From assembly GCA_018398815.1 (NCBI GenBank), contig CM031600.1, forward strand, positions 56,229,188 through 56,293,187: DNA of 64,000 nt, in the 5' to 3' direction. The notes beneath the pieces were generated by a model. That model had not been told where the DNA came from. It ran no database searches and was given only the letters and a program-made list of their open reading frames with translations. A program made the translations under genes and the position numbers. The DNA comes from Conus ventricosus. Lineage: Eukaryota; Mollusca; Gastropoda; Neogastropoda; Conidae. This document shows, in pieces, positions 12,293 through 20,950 of the stretch (position 1 is the first letter of the stretch; the number at the start of each line of letters is the position of its first letter).

Positions 12293-15200
12293 TTCACACT
12301 CTCGTTAAATGACATCGTCTACAAACGAACCAGAAACTTTGTTAAAAATCCTTCTTCCGTAAAATCTCAAATCAGATGAAAAATGTTAATTTCTCTCAAA
12401 AACCCAAGGATCACATCAGGCGGGACATCCCTGAACAGGATCTTCATGGACTCCGCTGTAAAATGTTTGTGTCTCACATCGTGCAAGTCCCAACACTCTA
12501 AAAGAACATGTTTCATTGTGAGTGGCGCCATGACATGGAATGCACCACGGAGCTTCTTCACTCTTTAAAAGGTAAGCATGGGTAAAATACGAATGACCGG
12601 TGTGCAGCCGGCACAGAACCGTTTCCTCTTTACGACCTCCCGACGTGGATGGAGGAAGTCCTTAAGGTTTGGACGGATCTGAAAGAGTTTGTTACTCGTC
12701 TGTGTGTTCCAATCCTCCTGCCAGAGGTCTCTCACATAATCGTTAACTTTGGGTTTCACATCTGAACAGGGGATATAAATGTTGGACAGTTTCTCTCTTG
12801 TGGCGTTCTTGGCTAAACGATCAACCATTTCGTTCCCGCCGATGCCAACATGGCCAGGAACCCAAGCAAGAGTAATGTTGTAAACCGTCCGCCTTCAACT
12901 TGCTAAAAAAGTTCCAAAAAAAGTAAAAGTTCTGGATGCTGAGGTTGCGGCCAGCTATGGCCTCCAAAGCTGACAGCGAATCCGACAGAACCAGAAAGTC
13001 CCTCCTCGAAGAATGGGAGATTATCTTCAAAGCCAGTACTAGAGCAGTAAGTTCAGCAGAATAGACAGAAGCATCTGAATGTATATGTTCCAACAATATC
13101 TGAGAAGGAGCCCCAGGGCAGTAGGCTGCACAGGCCACTCCATCCTCAGACTTGGAACCGTCAGTGAAAACTTTTTGATAGGATGGGAATTTGGAACAGA
13201 GCTCGGCATACAAAGCCTTGTACGCCAGAGAGCTGGTAGACTCCTTACGGAAAGCTGCGAGATCAAAACGAATCTCTGGTGTGAAAAAGGTCCATGGAGG
13301 TTGATCCGGAACTTGGAAAAATCGGACACAACTCCTAGGTCTACACCTGCATTCCGCACGTGAGGCTGCATACGAAGACCAAACGGCGGAATACATTTCG
13401 GGTTGTTTGCAAACTTACTTTGGAACGGGGGTCAAAGACACAGTCATAGCAGGATTCTGTGGTTCTGAGAACAGTCGGATGTAATAATTTAAAGACAGTT
13501 TCAGCCTGCGGTTGGACAATGAAGGTTCACCCGCCTCTGCGTACAAGCTGTACCAGGGGTGGTGCGAAACGCTCCAAGACAGAGACGAAGCCCTTGATGG
13601 TGGATAGGGTCCAAGAGTTTGAGGTAAGAGGGTCTTGCGGACCCGTAGACAGCACAGCCGTAGTCCAGTTTGGAACGGACCAGGGCTCTGTAGAGGTGCA
13701 ACAAAGTTTTCTTATCAGCGCCCCAGTCGGTGTGTGCTACGACCCGCAGAATATTCAGTGCCTTCTGGCAAGCAGTTTTGAGGTTTTTTAATATGGCTGA
13801 GAAAGTTAAGTTTTGGTCAAAAATGACTCCCAGAAATTTGGCCTCTTTAACAGCTGGAATGGAGATTTCCCTACTTGAAGTTCCGGATCTGGAAAAAACT
13901 GACGGAAATTATGGAAGTGAATACACTGGTTTTTGTAGCAGAAAAGGTGAAACCGTTTTCATCCGCCCACCGATGGATTTTATCTACGCAAAGCTGGAGC
14001 CTGCGCTGGACACTCGGGTACAGGCTTCCAGTTGCGTAGACAGCGAAATCATCCACAAACAATGAGCAGTCTGAACCCTGCTGAACTGATTTCACAATGT
14101 TGTTGATTTTAATACTAAAGAGGGCAGGAGACAGTATGCTCCCCTGGGGAACACCCAACTCCTGCTCGTGGACATCAGAGAGAGTGGTGCCAACCCGGAC
14201 CTGAAACTGTCGTTCTGCCAAAAAATTTTGAATAAAAAGCGGAAGATGACCTCGAAAACCCAGATCGTGGAGATCATGAAGTATCCCCGACTTCCAGGTG
14301 GTATCGTAGGCCTTCTCCAAGTCAAAGAAAATTGCCACTGCATGCTGTTTGTACACTTCAACCACACCCAACACAACATTGACCATGTCAAAGTCATGGC
14401 ACTCTGGCAGTCACAGAGTGACAGCTTTGAACGCACAACTCAAGAATCCCATCTCATTGCCAAACTGGGCACACTACACCCCCAAGGCATCAATACCAAC
14501 AATAACCAAACACACATACTCACCTCTTCCACACCAGTTGGCAAAATCCCCTACCAACACACACACATACACACACACATACACACACACTTACATACAC
14601 CACCACCACATCCCCTTCACTCACTTCATACAGTAGTTACAGCAACCCTCCATCTATTTAATCTTAGTTTTGTATTATCCTTCCCCTTAAATCATCCCCC
14701 CCCCCCCCCCACCCCTTTTTTTTTTTTTTTTTTTTTTCCCCACTTACCATTATTATCAATCCACCATTACCACAACCATCACAAAGATATCACACCATCC
14801 CAATAAACTGGACACACAACCCTATCATATCACACACACACACCTCCCCTGACGCACCCCCCCCCCCCCCCCCCCCCCTCCGTTTCCTCTCCCATAATCC
14901 CCCTGGCCACATGTCATTTCGCCCACCAAACACATGGACAAGAACGGATAAGTCATTTTTCATTCTTTTTTCGTTTTTCGTTGTTTGTACTGTCCCACAT
15001 GTTAAATGTGATTTATTTTTTCGCCTGAAGAAGACCCAAGTGGTTGAAATGCATCGTGTCTTGTCTTGTGCTTTGTTTGTCAATGTCATTGGCGGTAAGT
15101 TCTAAACAAACTCTATTCCTAATCTTGCTTCGTTCGCCGCCGTCAGTCACTCCATTTTGAAATATATTTTATATTTTACTCATCTTAAAAATTCACAGAG

Positions 15201-16235
15201 AGGCTGACATATTTATGTCACACTGACTTTAATTAAAACTCTATTTAGGTGAAGTAAAGCAAGAATTTCTAAACACTGCATTACGCTTGGTTACACATAA
15301 CAATCGTTGACTGGCACAGTCAGGCTACAAATCAGTTGTTGTCCTATTCAATGAAATCACATATATAACTACAGCCAAAGAACTCGCATTCTATGACCAT
15401 TTTCTTCTTCTGTTTACACACATGCGCAGAATTTATTTTCCTTCACTGGCTCATGGTGGCACATACCAAAGTGTTTTCCTTCACTTCCTATCCCAGGCAT
15501 CTGCCATGTATAACCAAGCTCCTGAGAAGAAAAAAGGCTCTGGACAAAAGTGGACACACAACGTACCAACTCCCCCTGCCACTTGTCCCCCCTTGGAGCC
15601 AGGACGAGCTGCTGCAGGATTCTGGAGAAAGAAATCAGGAAGAAAAACTTCTATTTAACAAAAACAAACAAAATGGCTGAAGAGAAACTTCTATGTAACA
15701 AAAACAACAAAGTAAAAAGCAAACAAACAAAACAAAAAGAAAACCACAATAACCCCCACCCTCCCCCAGAAAAATAACAGAATTACATATATGAAACACT
15801 AACTAATAAACTTAAGTCAACTTAGTTTTGAATGATGATGAGAATAGAATGAACGGTTCCTTTTTTTTCATTTTTTTTTCCAACTTCATGATGACTGTGA
15901 TCTGGGGTTATTTTTTTGAGCATTTTCTATGTCTTTTGTAGTCTGGAGAAACCATATTCGTTGAATAGTCACTACTCTGTTTTGTATTGTATATTGAGTA
16001 AGTGTTGATTTGCACCTTGGTTGTACAATCATTTTTTCTTTGCCTTTTTCCTCTTTGTTTCACTTACTGATTCACCAAACAGTAGGGTTAGATTAAAAAC
16101 AGAAAAGAAACTCCAATCACCTCCCCTCTCCCTCCCCCCCCCCCCCCCCCCCCCCCGCCCCCCTTCCCCTAAACTCCAATTTATTGCATCCTGACACCAT
16201 CCCTGTGAACATTACAGTGGCAAACAACCACACAC

Positions 16236-16316
<81 letters not shown>

Positions 16317-19300
16317 ACACACACACTCACTCACACACACTCACAAAAGTTTCTATTATTAACAAAACAAAAATGAGTCTAGATACTGGGGTTACCATTG
16401 CAGTTGTAAGACGGGTTGCGGTACCTGGCTGCCGACCGGCGGCTGTTGACAAAAAATTAAAATAACAACAAATCAGTATGAATTTAGAACAATCTGAATG
16501 GTGGCTGATCAGCAACTAATGACAAAATGTTGAAAAAGGAAACCAAAGAAGAAGAAGAAGAAGAAGCAAAAAAACAAAAACTGTTAAAACCAATCTGAAC
16601 AAAAATGATCTCTTTGTATCAAACAACTCCCTCAAATAATTCTAGACAGATCATATATCTTGTACTCTGATCGTGAAATCCATTCAAATCCAACTGCACA
16701 TCAAACTAGTCCAAATTTGTAAGGTTATGCATACCAATATTACATGAGATCAAATTACAAAAGAAATAAGGGAAATTCTTAAATTCAGATTGATTACAAA
16801 ATGAGTATGGAAAAAATTCCCTACAGAAAATAGGCTGCAGCAATAAAAATCTTCAACTTTACAGACATTTCTATTGTGAACAGCTCCACTGCACCCCCTC
16901 CTGTTCTCACAGTATCTATTCAACAATCCTCACATTATCAAGTAGTACTTGTGGTAACACAGTTCTGAATGTAGAATGTTTGACTACATTTTAAAACATG
17001 TGATAATAAAATTCACCAAAACAAAACATAAGGGGTAAAAATAAACTGCTGGGAAAGGAAGTTAACACTTCAGCAACAATTCACTGTACAGAGAGCAGTG
17101 CGGAACTACTATACGAGCCTTCACCTATGTAAGCAGAACTAGATATGAGCTTACCAGTTCCAGGCGCCCGGCCGGTAGTAGGCCGGGAGCTTGTAGGTGG
17201 TCTTTGACTCCTGAAACATAATTTACAAAACAAGCAATAGTTCACTGTACTACAGCAACAGGGTGCTGGCATGTGCCTCCCTTATATGATTGTATTAAAT
17301 ACTTTTTTCATATGACAAACTAGACAAATGATTTAAGATTTTTTGGGTGGGTTGATATATGATGTGGGGAGTTTTGGGGAAACATTGGTACATATTTTAG
17401 TGATTAGGAAAGTTTGGGGTATGCACACTTTAACTGATATAGACACTGATCTGGGAACTAATTTGTAATAACTGGCACCTAAATTTATATCTGTTTGCTG
17501 CAGTCATTTGTTGTGTTCATATTTGTGGTTCATTTGCTTTGTGGAGAATGTTCCGAGAAGATATTAAGACATTTAAATGTTCAGTTGAAACACTGATTAC
17601 TAGTACTACAAGTCATCAGTGTTTCATATGAACATTCAAAAGTACACATGATTAAGCTCAAGGAAAATGAGTGAGGCACTTTAGATATATTTAGAACAGT
17701 GTCAGGATGCTTAGAAAAGAAACTTTTGCTACTTTTGCTACAGGATACTTTTACATGTAAACAAGGGAAAAGGGTGAATGAGACAACTGGGAAGGGACTG
17801 AGCAATGCAGATCTTGTTTCTTGCTCTAATCATTTCTATGTTTGATGAATTTTACTGTTTTCTCAAATCAGTCTGTTATTTTCTGTATAATACTTTAAAC
17901 ATTGTAACATCTAAATGACATAAACAAATGTAACAAAGGGACACATATTTTAAGTGTTCATGATGATGAAACATCTCCATCCCAACCTTCCAGATTCCAT
18001 CTCTTCGTTAAAAGCTATTGTAATCTTTTCCATTCTTAAAGAGCTACCAACATTCATTTGTTGAAGATGCAGAATCCTTTCAGGAATGATCAAAAGAAAA
18101 GAATTTCTTTTCTAACAGTCATTGTCATGTTCACATATTAGGCTAGACTTAGCTAGCATTTGTACCTGTATAAAACTTCTAAATAAAAGGCGTTCAACCT
18201 GCAAAGAATATGCAGCTGCCAGCAGCACTAAAGTAGCAGACTTATTTTGGCAGGGCACTTCAGTTCTTCTCTACTATTAATTCAAGTAGAACCTTGGTTA
18301 CCCCTCCCCACCCTCGCCCATTATTCCACTTCTCCCTTCTATGTTGTCCCTGTCTTGGTCATGCCTTCTTTCCTTTTTTCATCTACCAGTGGTAAAGACA
18401 GCGACAGTGTTCTACCTTGGCTCTAGTTAGCACATACAACTGCCACACGCCACACCTCATTGCCCTTCTCCCGTTCGTGCCCTCCCCATGCACCTGATTC
18501 ACACTTCACTCACATACTCTTTTGTTCTTCTTTCTTTTGCTTTTCCATCAACCTGTCACTCTATCTCACATTTGCACTTCTCCATCCTGGTTTCAGTATC
18601 CTTGAAAGCTCACATTTTAATTGTGTTGATGTGTTTAAAATATGCATAATCAACAATGCTGAACACAATAACATTTCATTTGACAAAACATAGATGACAT
18701 TTCATCTGCTGAGCTGACACATCCTTTTAAGATTTACATAGTAATAGAACTACTTTATTTTTTTATTTTTTACAAAGAATTGTTTTGGCAATGGCATAAA
18801 ATTCACCACATATTCAAACAGTTTCCCATAAATATTTGTGATTATGGAAACTTGTATGGCTTGTGAACTGTCAGTGTAATGCATAAATCATCAACGCATC
18901 TTGTATAACTTAGCTATGCTTAGAAAAACTTTTCTGAGAATTGTCTGAGAATTGCCTGTATTGGTCCTATATTTAATAATGTGATTATATTAATCTGCAA
19001 CTCTGCCTGGAACAAACTGCATTAAGCGGTCCACACAGTTTATAAAATCTAACTTAAAAAATTGTCACTATATTTGGATGTAACATGTTGCATATTTTAA
19101 GTGTTCATGATGATGAAACATCTCCATCCCAACCTTCCAGATTCCATCTCTTCGTTAAAAGCTATTGTAATCTTTTCCATTCTTAAAGAGCTACCAACAT
19201 TCATTTGTTGAAGATGCAGAATCCTTTCAGGAATGATCAAAAGAAAAGAATTTCTTTTCTAACAGATGCAATTTTATTAGACTTTTCTAAAGCCTTTGAT

Positions 19301-20908
19301 AAGGTTGACCATGAGGGCCTGCTGCTTAAATTAGAACACATTGGCATTGACGGTTCTTTGCTAAAATGGGCTAGATCATTCCTCGTTGGGAGAACGCAGA
19401 AAGTTGTTGTGGAAGGGTCGTCATCCCATTGTAAACCAGTCTTGTCAGGTGTACCACAGGGAACTGTTCTGGGGCCCTTGTTTTTCTTAATTTATATAAA
19501 TGACATAAGTAGAAATCTCTCTCCTGGAACTACTATAAGGCTTTTTGCAGATGACAGTTTAGTATATAGAACAATCAGAAGCAAGAATGATACTCGCATT
19601 CTACAAGAAGATCTAAACGCTTTACAAGAGTGGGAAAGAACTTGGAAAATGGAATTTCATCCCCAAAAGTGCCAAGTGTTGCGTATATGTAACAAACGCT
19701 CACCAATTAGATCAGATTATTCTATCCATAATACTATTCTTAAAGAAACTAATGCTGCAAAATATTTAGGCGTGATTATAGATAGTCGTCTCAAATGGAA
19801 AGAACATTACAATTTAGTATGTAAGAAAGCAAATAACATCTTAGCTTTCTTATACAGGAACATCAATGACTGCCCCCAAAAGGTTAAAGACGACTGCTAC
19901 AAAACACTGGTTAGACCAGTACTGGAATATGGTTGCTCAGTTTGGGATCCTTACCATCTAAAGGACATTGATAACCTCGAAAAGATTCAGAAGAGAGCAG
20001 CACGGTTCGTAACAGGGAACCACATCAGAGAAAAGGGGAATACTAGGAAGAACATGAGGAAATTAGAATGGAAACCCTTAGAAGAGAGAAGAGCTTTTAT
20101 TAAAACTTAACACCTTTTTCAAAGGCAGAGCTAAAGTAATTGATATTCCAATGGAACAACTAGTATTGAATAAAAGTAGCACCAGGAGTGGCGGTCAATG
20201 TTATACCATACCTGCATCAAATATTGACAACCACTTACATTCTTTTTATCCCAGTTCTGTACGGCTGTGGAACTCACTGCCGGGTGCCATCAAGATCGCC
20301 ACAAAGTGCAATCTCATTCAAGGGACAAATTGATTCGACAGTTTTGAGATCTGCATATTGATGATTTTCTATTTTTATTTCCCCAGATATTTTATTATCA
20401 CCTAGGCCTGAATTTGGCCTTTGCTTTTAAATCGAGTGCGACCCCTTGTTGCCAAATTTGCTCCAGGGGCCAACAGTCAGAGTCGCACTGTTTTATGTTA
20501 TTTTATTTTATTTTTTAATATGCGCGCTGGTGACCTACTCGTTTTTGAGTGAACCAGTATTTTAGGAAGAAGAAGAAGAAGCATGTATTTTCTCGACTTT
20601 AGAACCAATGCCCACCTAGCCTTTATGTGCCTGCATTACTACTGTTACAGTCTATCTCCCGTTTGCCTGGTACAAACTGTTATTAGTGTTCAGGAATGAA
20701 TTTGGAGAGTCAAAATGTGAGTGTTGGTTTCAGACACTTAACCTGAGACTAAGAGACTGTGTAGAGTGTAATGGACTGCTCTCTCAGTCTGACCAAACTA
20801 CCCCATAAAACAGCCCGCCTGACAGCATTTTGGTAAAGACACAACTTATGAACCGCAAAAAATCGTGGAAATTACATATAAAAAATTTGGGACATGACAA
20901 ACTTACAT
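1291..20908 (-). CDS. IFT74: IFT74, intraflagellar transport protein 74 (5' part of gene; 14 exons in window)
   Basis: IFT74 is a coiled-coil IFT-B core subunit that pairs with IFT81 and carries tubulin and other cargo in cilia. Coding exons, in transcript order: 20907-20908 (AT of the ATG), 17155-17210, 16396-16442, 15567-15621, 9994-10077, 9431-9479, 8758-8856, 8354-8414, 7778-7837, 7055-7116, 6501-6579, 5518-5640, 4988-5021, 1291-1399. All junctions are GT-AG and phases agree. The product starts with a basic, Ser/Thr/Pro/Gly/Arg-rich tail (like the tubulin-binding N-terminus of IFT74). It then runs through RPTTQQGLGGMKT, DKTYFLGQIRSKINEL, AYEKRAEALASEI, LQGELGDYNT, LVDKL and QSQVKQEA, all colinear with animal IFT74. 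About 307 residues are visible against roughly 600 in vertebrates, so the 3' half lies left of base 1. The last visible exon has an apparent 1-bp deletion. Identity is by recognition of the family; confidence is high. Confidence 0.93.
1851..1902 (+). repeat. (CT)n microsatellite
   Basis: About 52 bp of nearly perfect CT repeat in an IFT74 intron or flank. Confidence 0.95.
2153..4470 (-). mobile_element. 5'-truncated non-LTR retrotransposon (LINE)
   Basis: Minus-strand LINE fragment within the IFT74 intron between exons 13 and 14. It holds the linker after the endonuclease (KPWFDKDCRLLKK), the reverse transcriptase, and a C-terminal zinc-finger-like segment CPFC...DETHFLFYC at 2200-2330. The endonuclease is absent. 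The 5' edge meets a GA/CT tract (4446-4474), then the 50-bp minisatellite. The clade is not certain (Jockey/RTE-type RT). Confidence 0.85.
2383..4551 (-). pseudogene. LINE reverse transcriptase ORF (5'-truncated, frame break at its 3' end)
   Basis: 723 codons. RT motifs in order: AAGPDGLINEVLK, NYRGIALLS, AGFRKDYSTIDHIF, VDFQKAFDTV, GLKQGCLASP, LMFADDIALFS (catalytic YADD-type box), LNLSKTK-like VNLSKTKIMVF. The first 30-odd codons come from the repeat flank, not the element. At about 2390 the frame shifts by one and the conserved FRLGITDLKCNRYR and CPFC finger continue in another frame to 2153. It is probably non-functional, or carries an assembly indel. Confidence 0.85.
4511..4812 (+). repeat. 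50-bp minisatellite, about six copies
   Basis: Unit like CTATCCATTAAAGATTTACA followed by GTCATAACAGAAACCAGTAC and TCATTAAAGT, repeated about six times with small changes. It abuts the truncated end of the LINE. Confidence 0.9.
4988..5021 (-). CDS. IFT74: IFT74 coding exon 13 (34-bp micro-exon)
   Basis: 34 bp, acceptor TAACAG, donor GTAATT. It encodes ELSQSQVKQEA; the SQVKQEA motif is also in vertebrate IFT74 and its last codon is completed by exon 14. Confidence 0.88.
5518..5640 (-). CDS. IFT74: IFT74 coding exon 12
   Basis: 123 bp, phase 0 at both ends, acceptor CAACAG, donor GTAGGT. It encodes 41 residues, DPETRQRYMQLKDLNEHLL... to ...VETLQE, coiled coil. Confidence 0.9.
6501..6579 (-). 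CDS. IFT74: IFT74 coding exon 11
   Basis: 79 bp, acceptor ACTCAG, donor GTGAGT. It encodes KEDQIQLLETEMDQERRMAD then NLVNDM, coiled coil. Confidence 0.9.
7055..7116 (-). CDS. IFT74: IFT74 coding exon 10
   Basis: 62 bp, acceptor TTTTAG, donor GTAAGT. It encodes LKSQNDRESKKIEELFDMKK; LKxQNDRE is conserved in IFT74. Confidence 0.9.
7285..7374 (+). repeat. (CA)n microsatellites
   Basis: Two CA tracts (7287-7325 and 7341-7372) separated by a short unique stretch, in an IFT74 intron. Confidence 0.9.
7778..7837 (-). CDS. IFT74: IFT74 coding exon 9
   Basis: 60 bp, phase 0 at both ends, acceptor TTTCAG, donor GTGAGT. It encodes LVDKLTTDEDIQDVEFDCNN, aligned to LVDKLNTNTEMEEV in the vertebrate protein. 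Confidence 0.9.
8354..8414 (-). CDS. IFT74: IFT74 coding exon 8
   Basis: 61 bp, acceptor TCTTAG, donor GTATAT. It encodes AEALASEIRDLQGELGDYNT; the LQGxLxDYN motif is typical of IFT74. Confidence 0.92.
8758..8856 (-). CDS. IFT74: IFT74 coding exon 7
   Basis: 99 bp, acceptor TTTCAG, donor GTGAGT. It encodes SKINELNAEITKLTKDIE...SFLAYEKR, the start of the long coiled coil. Confidence 0.92.
9058..9140 (+). repeat. 40-bp perfect-to-near-perfect tandem duplication
   Basis: AATTCAGGGTCAAGTGCACC starts at 9061 and again at 9101. The 40-bp unit differs by one base (TTACATAAG versus TTACGTAAG). Confidence 0.95.
9431..9479 (-). CDS. IFT74: IFT74 coding exon 6
   Basis: 49 bp, acceptor AATAG, donor GTCAGA. 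It encodes SRRQVMDKTYFLGQIR (last codon split), matching RQILDKSYYLGLLR of vertebrate IFT74. Confidence 0.9.
9994..10077 (-). CDS. IFT74: IFT74 coding exon 5
   Basis: 84 bp, acceptor ATGCAG, donor GTGATT. It encodes ALNAQVTVVDRPTTQQGL then GGMKTAKPGQ, with the highly conserved RPxTQQGLxGMKT motif of IFT74. The intron upstream (10078-15566) holds the Penelope/LINE complex. Confidence 0.92.
10466..10490 (-). ncRNA. Hammerhead-like motif, left Penelope copy
   Basis: Mirror image of 15025-15049, identical core boxes (CTGAAGA, GAAA). Confidence 0.48.
10637..10657 (+). repeat. Poly(G) run in Penelope tail
   Basis: About 21 G in a row; the right copy has the matching C-run (14858-14878). Confidence 0.9.
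11006..11491 (-). CDS. Penelope-like GIY-YIG endonuclease domain ORF
   Basis: 161 codons. A linker with PGTHPCSKPNCKICPL (Cys-rich, typical of PLEs) precedes a GIY-YIG nuclease core: IIYAIHCQLCGKIYIGETSR, then TRISEHLADIRHH, VALHFN and a conserved Glu region (TQESHLIAKLGTL). In PLEs this nuclease nicks the target for reverse transcription. The upstream RT-thumb part (FFTNRGHPSSIINAALRR and YHPHTLPICRILKSNW, 11790-11505) is one frame off, so the copy is broken or carries an indel near 11500. Confidence 0.88.
   Translation of the reverse strand: MITFKRDKNLKDLLVRSSLNRTTATPPGTHPCSKPNCKICPLTKPDTILQGPKDSFTVKRTFSCQSRNIIYAIHCQLCGKIYIGETSRTLETRISEHLADIRHHRPKPVALHFNHTQHNIDHVKVMALWQSQSDSFERTTQESHLIAKLGTLHPQGINIQQ
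11795..12143 (+). mobile_element. Penelope-like element, right (plus) copy, 5' segment
   Basis: Plus-strand copy of the PLE starting at CATACCAAACCCATG. It is near-identical to the left arm; the one difference I saw here is a lost A (GAACAC versus GAAACAC), which breaks the GIY-YIG frame. It is interrupted at 12143 by the nested LINE. Confidence 0.88.
12231..12290 (+). repeat. 60-base poly(A) run inside a LINE 3' region
   Basis: Sixty A in a row (T on the LINE's sense strand), about 90 bp before the element's 3' end and so internal rather than a tail. Confidence 0.95.
12367..14351 (-). pseudogene. Broken LINE polyprotein (RT, RNase H)
   Basis: Several minus-strand frames together give one protein. 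RT: DLEKAYDTTWK, GVPQGSILSPALF, SLFVDDFAVYA, SATKT (14351-13880). RT thumb and linker: LYRALVRSKLDYGC (13700-13500). RNase [34 protein letters not shown], then VPGHVGIGGNEMVDRLAK split across frames (13260-12800). C-terminal part: LLECWDLHD...LFRDVPPDVILGFL to 12367. Frame breaks occur at about 13880, 13500 and 12830-12900. RNase H-bearing LINEs belong to the I/Jockey-related groups. Confidence 0.82.
14352..15159 (+). mobile_element. Penelope-like element, right copy, 3' segment
   Basis: It resumes the PLE after the LINE: rest of GIY-YIG, CA-rich and C/T-run tracts (14697-14740, 14856-14880), then the hammerhead-like motif (15025-15049). A 34-bp extension, 15126-15159, is absent from the left arm. 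It ends at the 12-bp duplication AAATATATTTTA (15160-15171). Confidence 0.85.
15025..15049 (+). ncRNA. Hammerhead-ribozyme-like motif in Penelope 3' repeat
   Basis: CTGAAGA (fits the CUGANGA core) is followed by GACC, a short loop, GGTT, then GAAA. The same motif is on the minus strand at 10466-10490. Small hammerhead variants are known from Penelope-like elements. The stem II here has G-T wobble and one extra base, so activity is uncertain. Confidence 0.5.
15567..15621 (-). CDS. IFT74: IFT74 coding exon 4
   Basis: 55 bp, acceptor CTCCAG, donor GTACGT. It encodes NPAAARPGSKGGQVAGGV, colinear with the vertebrate segment ARPGSRG...GTGGV. It ends one base into a codon that exon 5 completes. Confidence 0.85.
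16134..16156 (+). repeat. Poly(C) run
   Basis: More than 20 C in a row in an IFT74 intron. Confidence 0.9.
16239..16345 (+). repeat. (CA)n microsatellite
   Basis: Long CA tract with TCACAC interruptions just 3' (transcript sense) of IFT74 exon 3. Confidence 0.95.
16396..16442 (-). CDS. IFT74: IFT74 coding exon 3
   Basis: 47 bp, acceptor CAACAG, donor GTAACC, phases 1 to 0. It encodes AGRQPGTATRLTTAM, matching the IFT74 segment that ends in ...ATAM in vertebrates. Confidence 0.8.
17155..17210 (-). CDS. IFT74: IFT74 coding exon 2 (N-terminal disordered tail)
   Basis: Acceptor TTTCAG before 17210 and donor GTAAGC after 17155. It starts with one base (G of the ATG) and ends with one base. It encodes SQRPPTSSRPTTGRAPGT, a basic low-complexity stretch like the IFT74 N-terminus. 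Confidence 0.8.
17944..18118 (+). repeat. 175-bp direct repeat, copy 1
   Basis: Identical by eye to 19091-19265, from CATATTTTAAGTG to TTTTCTAACAG. It is 1147 bp upstream of copy 2. Confidence 0.92.
19091..19265 (+). repeat. 175-bp direct repeat, copy 2, abutting LINE 5' edge
   Basis: Same 175 bp as 17944-18118; the LINE RT sequence starts at the very next base. Confidence 0.92.
19266..20110 (+). pseudogene. LINE reverse transcriptase fragment
   Basis: RT motifs: ILLDFSKAFDKVDHEGLL, SGVPQGTVLGPLFFLIYIND, RLFADDSLVYR, WKMEFHPQKCQ, KYLGVIID and LVRPVLEYGCSVWDP, then KIQKRAARFV. The stop is at 20108-20110. A continuation (FYPSSVRLWNSLP, 20240-20290) is in another frame. The first codons of the open frame come from the flanking 175-bp repeat. 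Confidence 0.88.
19266..20577 (+). mobile_element. 5'-truncated CR1/Jockey-like LINE
   Basis: It starts inside the RT domain and ends with a 3' UTR (GGCCAACAGTCAGAGTCGCA, then TTTTATTTTA) and a (GAA)n-type tail at 20563-20580. It lies in IFT74 intron 1, on the opposite strand to that gene. Confidence 0.85.
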
Positions 20909-20950
20909 TTTAGAAGTGCGATGCAGATCGTGCTTGTCGTTGTCAAGAAC
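20907..20950 (-). CDS. IFT74: IFT74 exon 1: 5' UTR plus first two bases of the start codon
   Basis: The exon ends ...AAAAT before a strong GTAAGT donor (complement of 20901-20906). Exon 2 starts with G then AGT CAA AGA, so the splice creates ATG. The donor is at 20906/20907 and the phase fits. The 5' limit of the UTR is a guess (TSS not visible). No other in-phase coding exon was found between 17210 and 20907. Confidence 0.65.

Larger units (their letters stand above)
12144..14351 (-). mobile_element. Nested LINE with RT and RNase H, 5'-truncated, 7-bp TSD
   Basis: Inserted in the right PLE copy; flanked by TACACTT at 12137-12143 and 14352-14358. It reads on the minus strand: RT from KQHAVAIFFDLEKAYDTTW at 14350, RNase H at about 13260-12820, then a His/Cys-poor C-terminal region and a 3' end GGCTATAAGCAACATTATCT. 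It contains a 60-base A run on the plus strand (12231-12290). The left PLE arm has the empty site, which proves the insertion. Confidence 0.9.

Noticed and set aside
10390..15125. Inverted repeat as a long-read foldback artefact
   Set aside because: The arms are unequal, the right arm holds a LINE with its own target duplication, and the outer flanks carry a 12-bp duplication.
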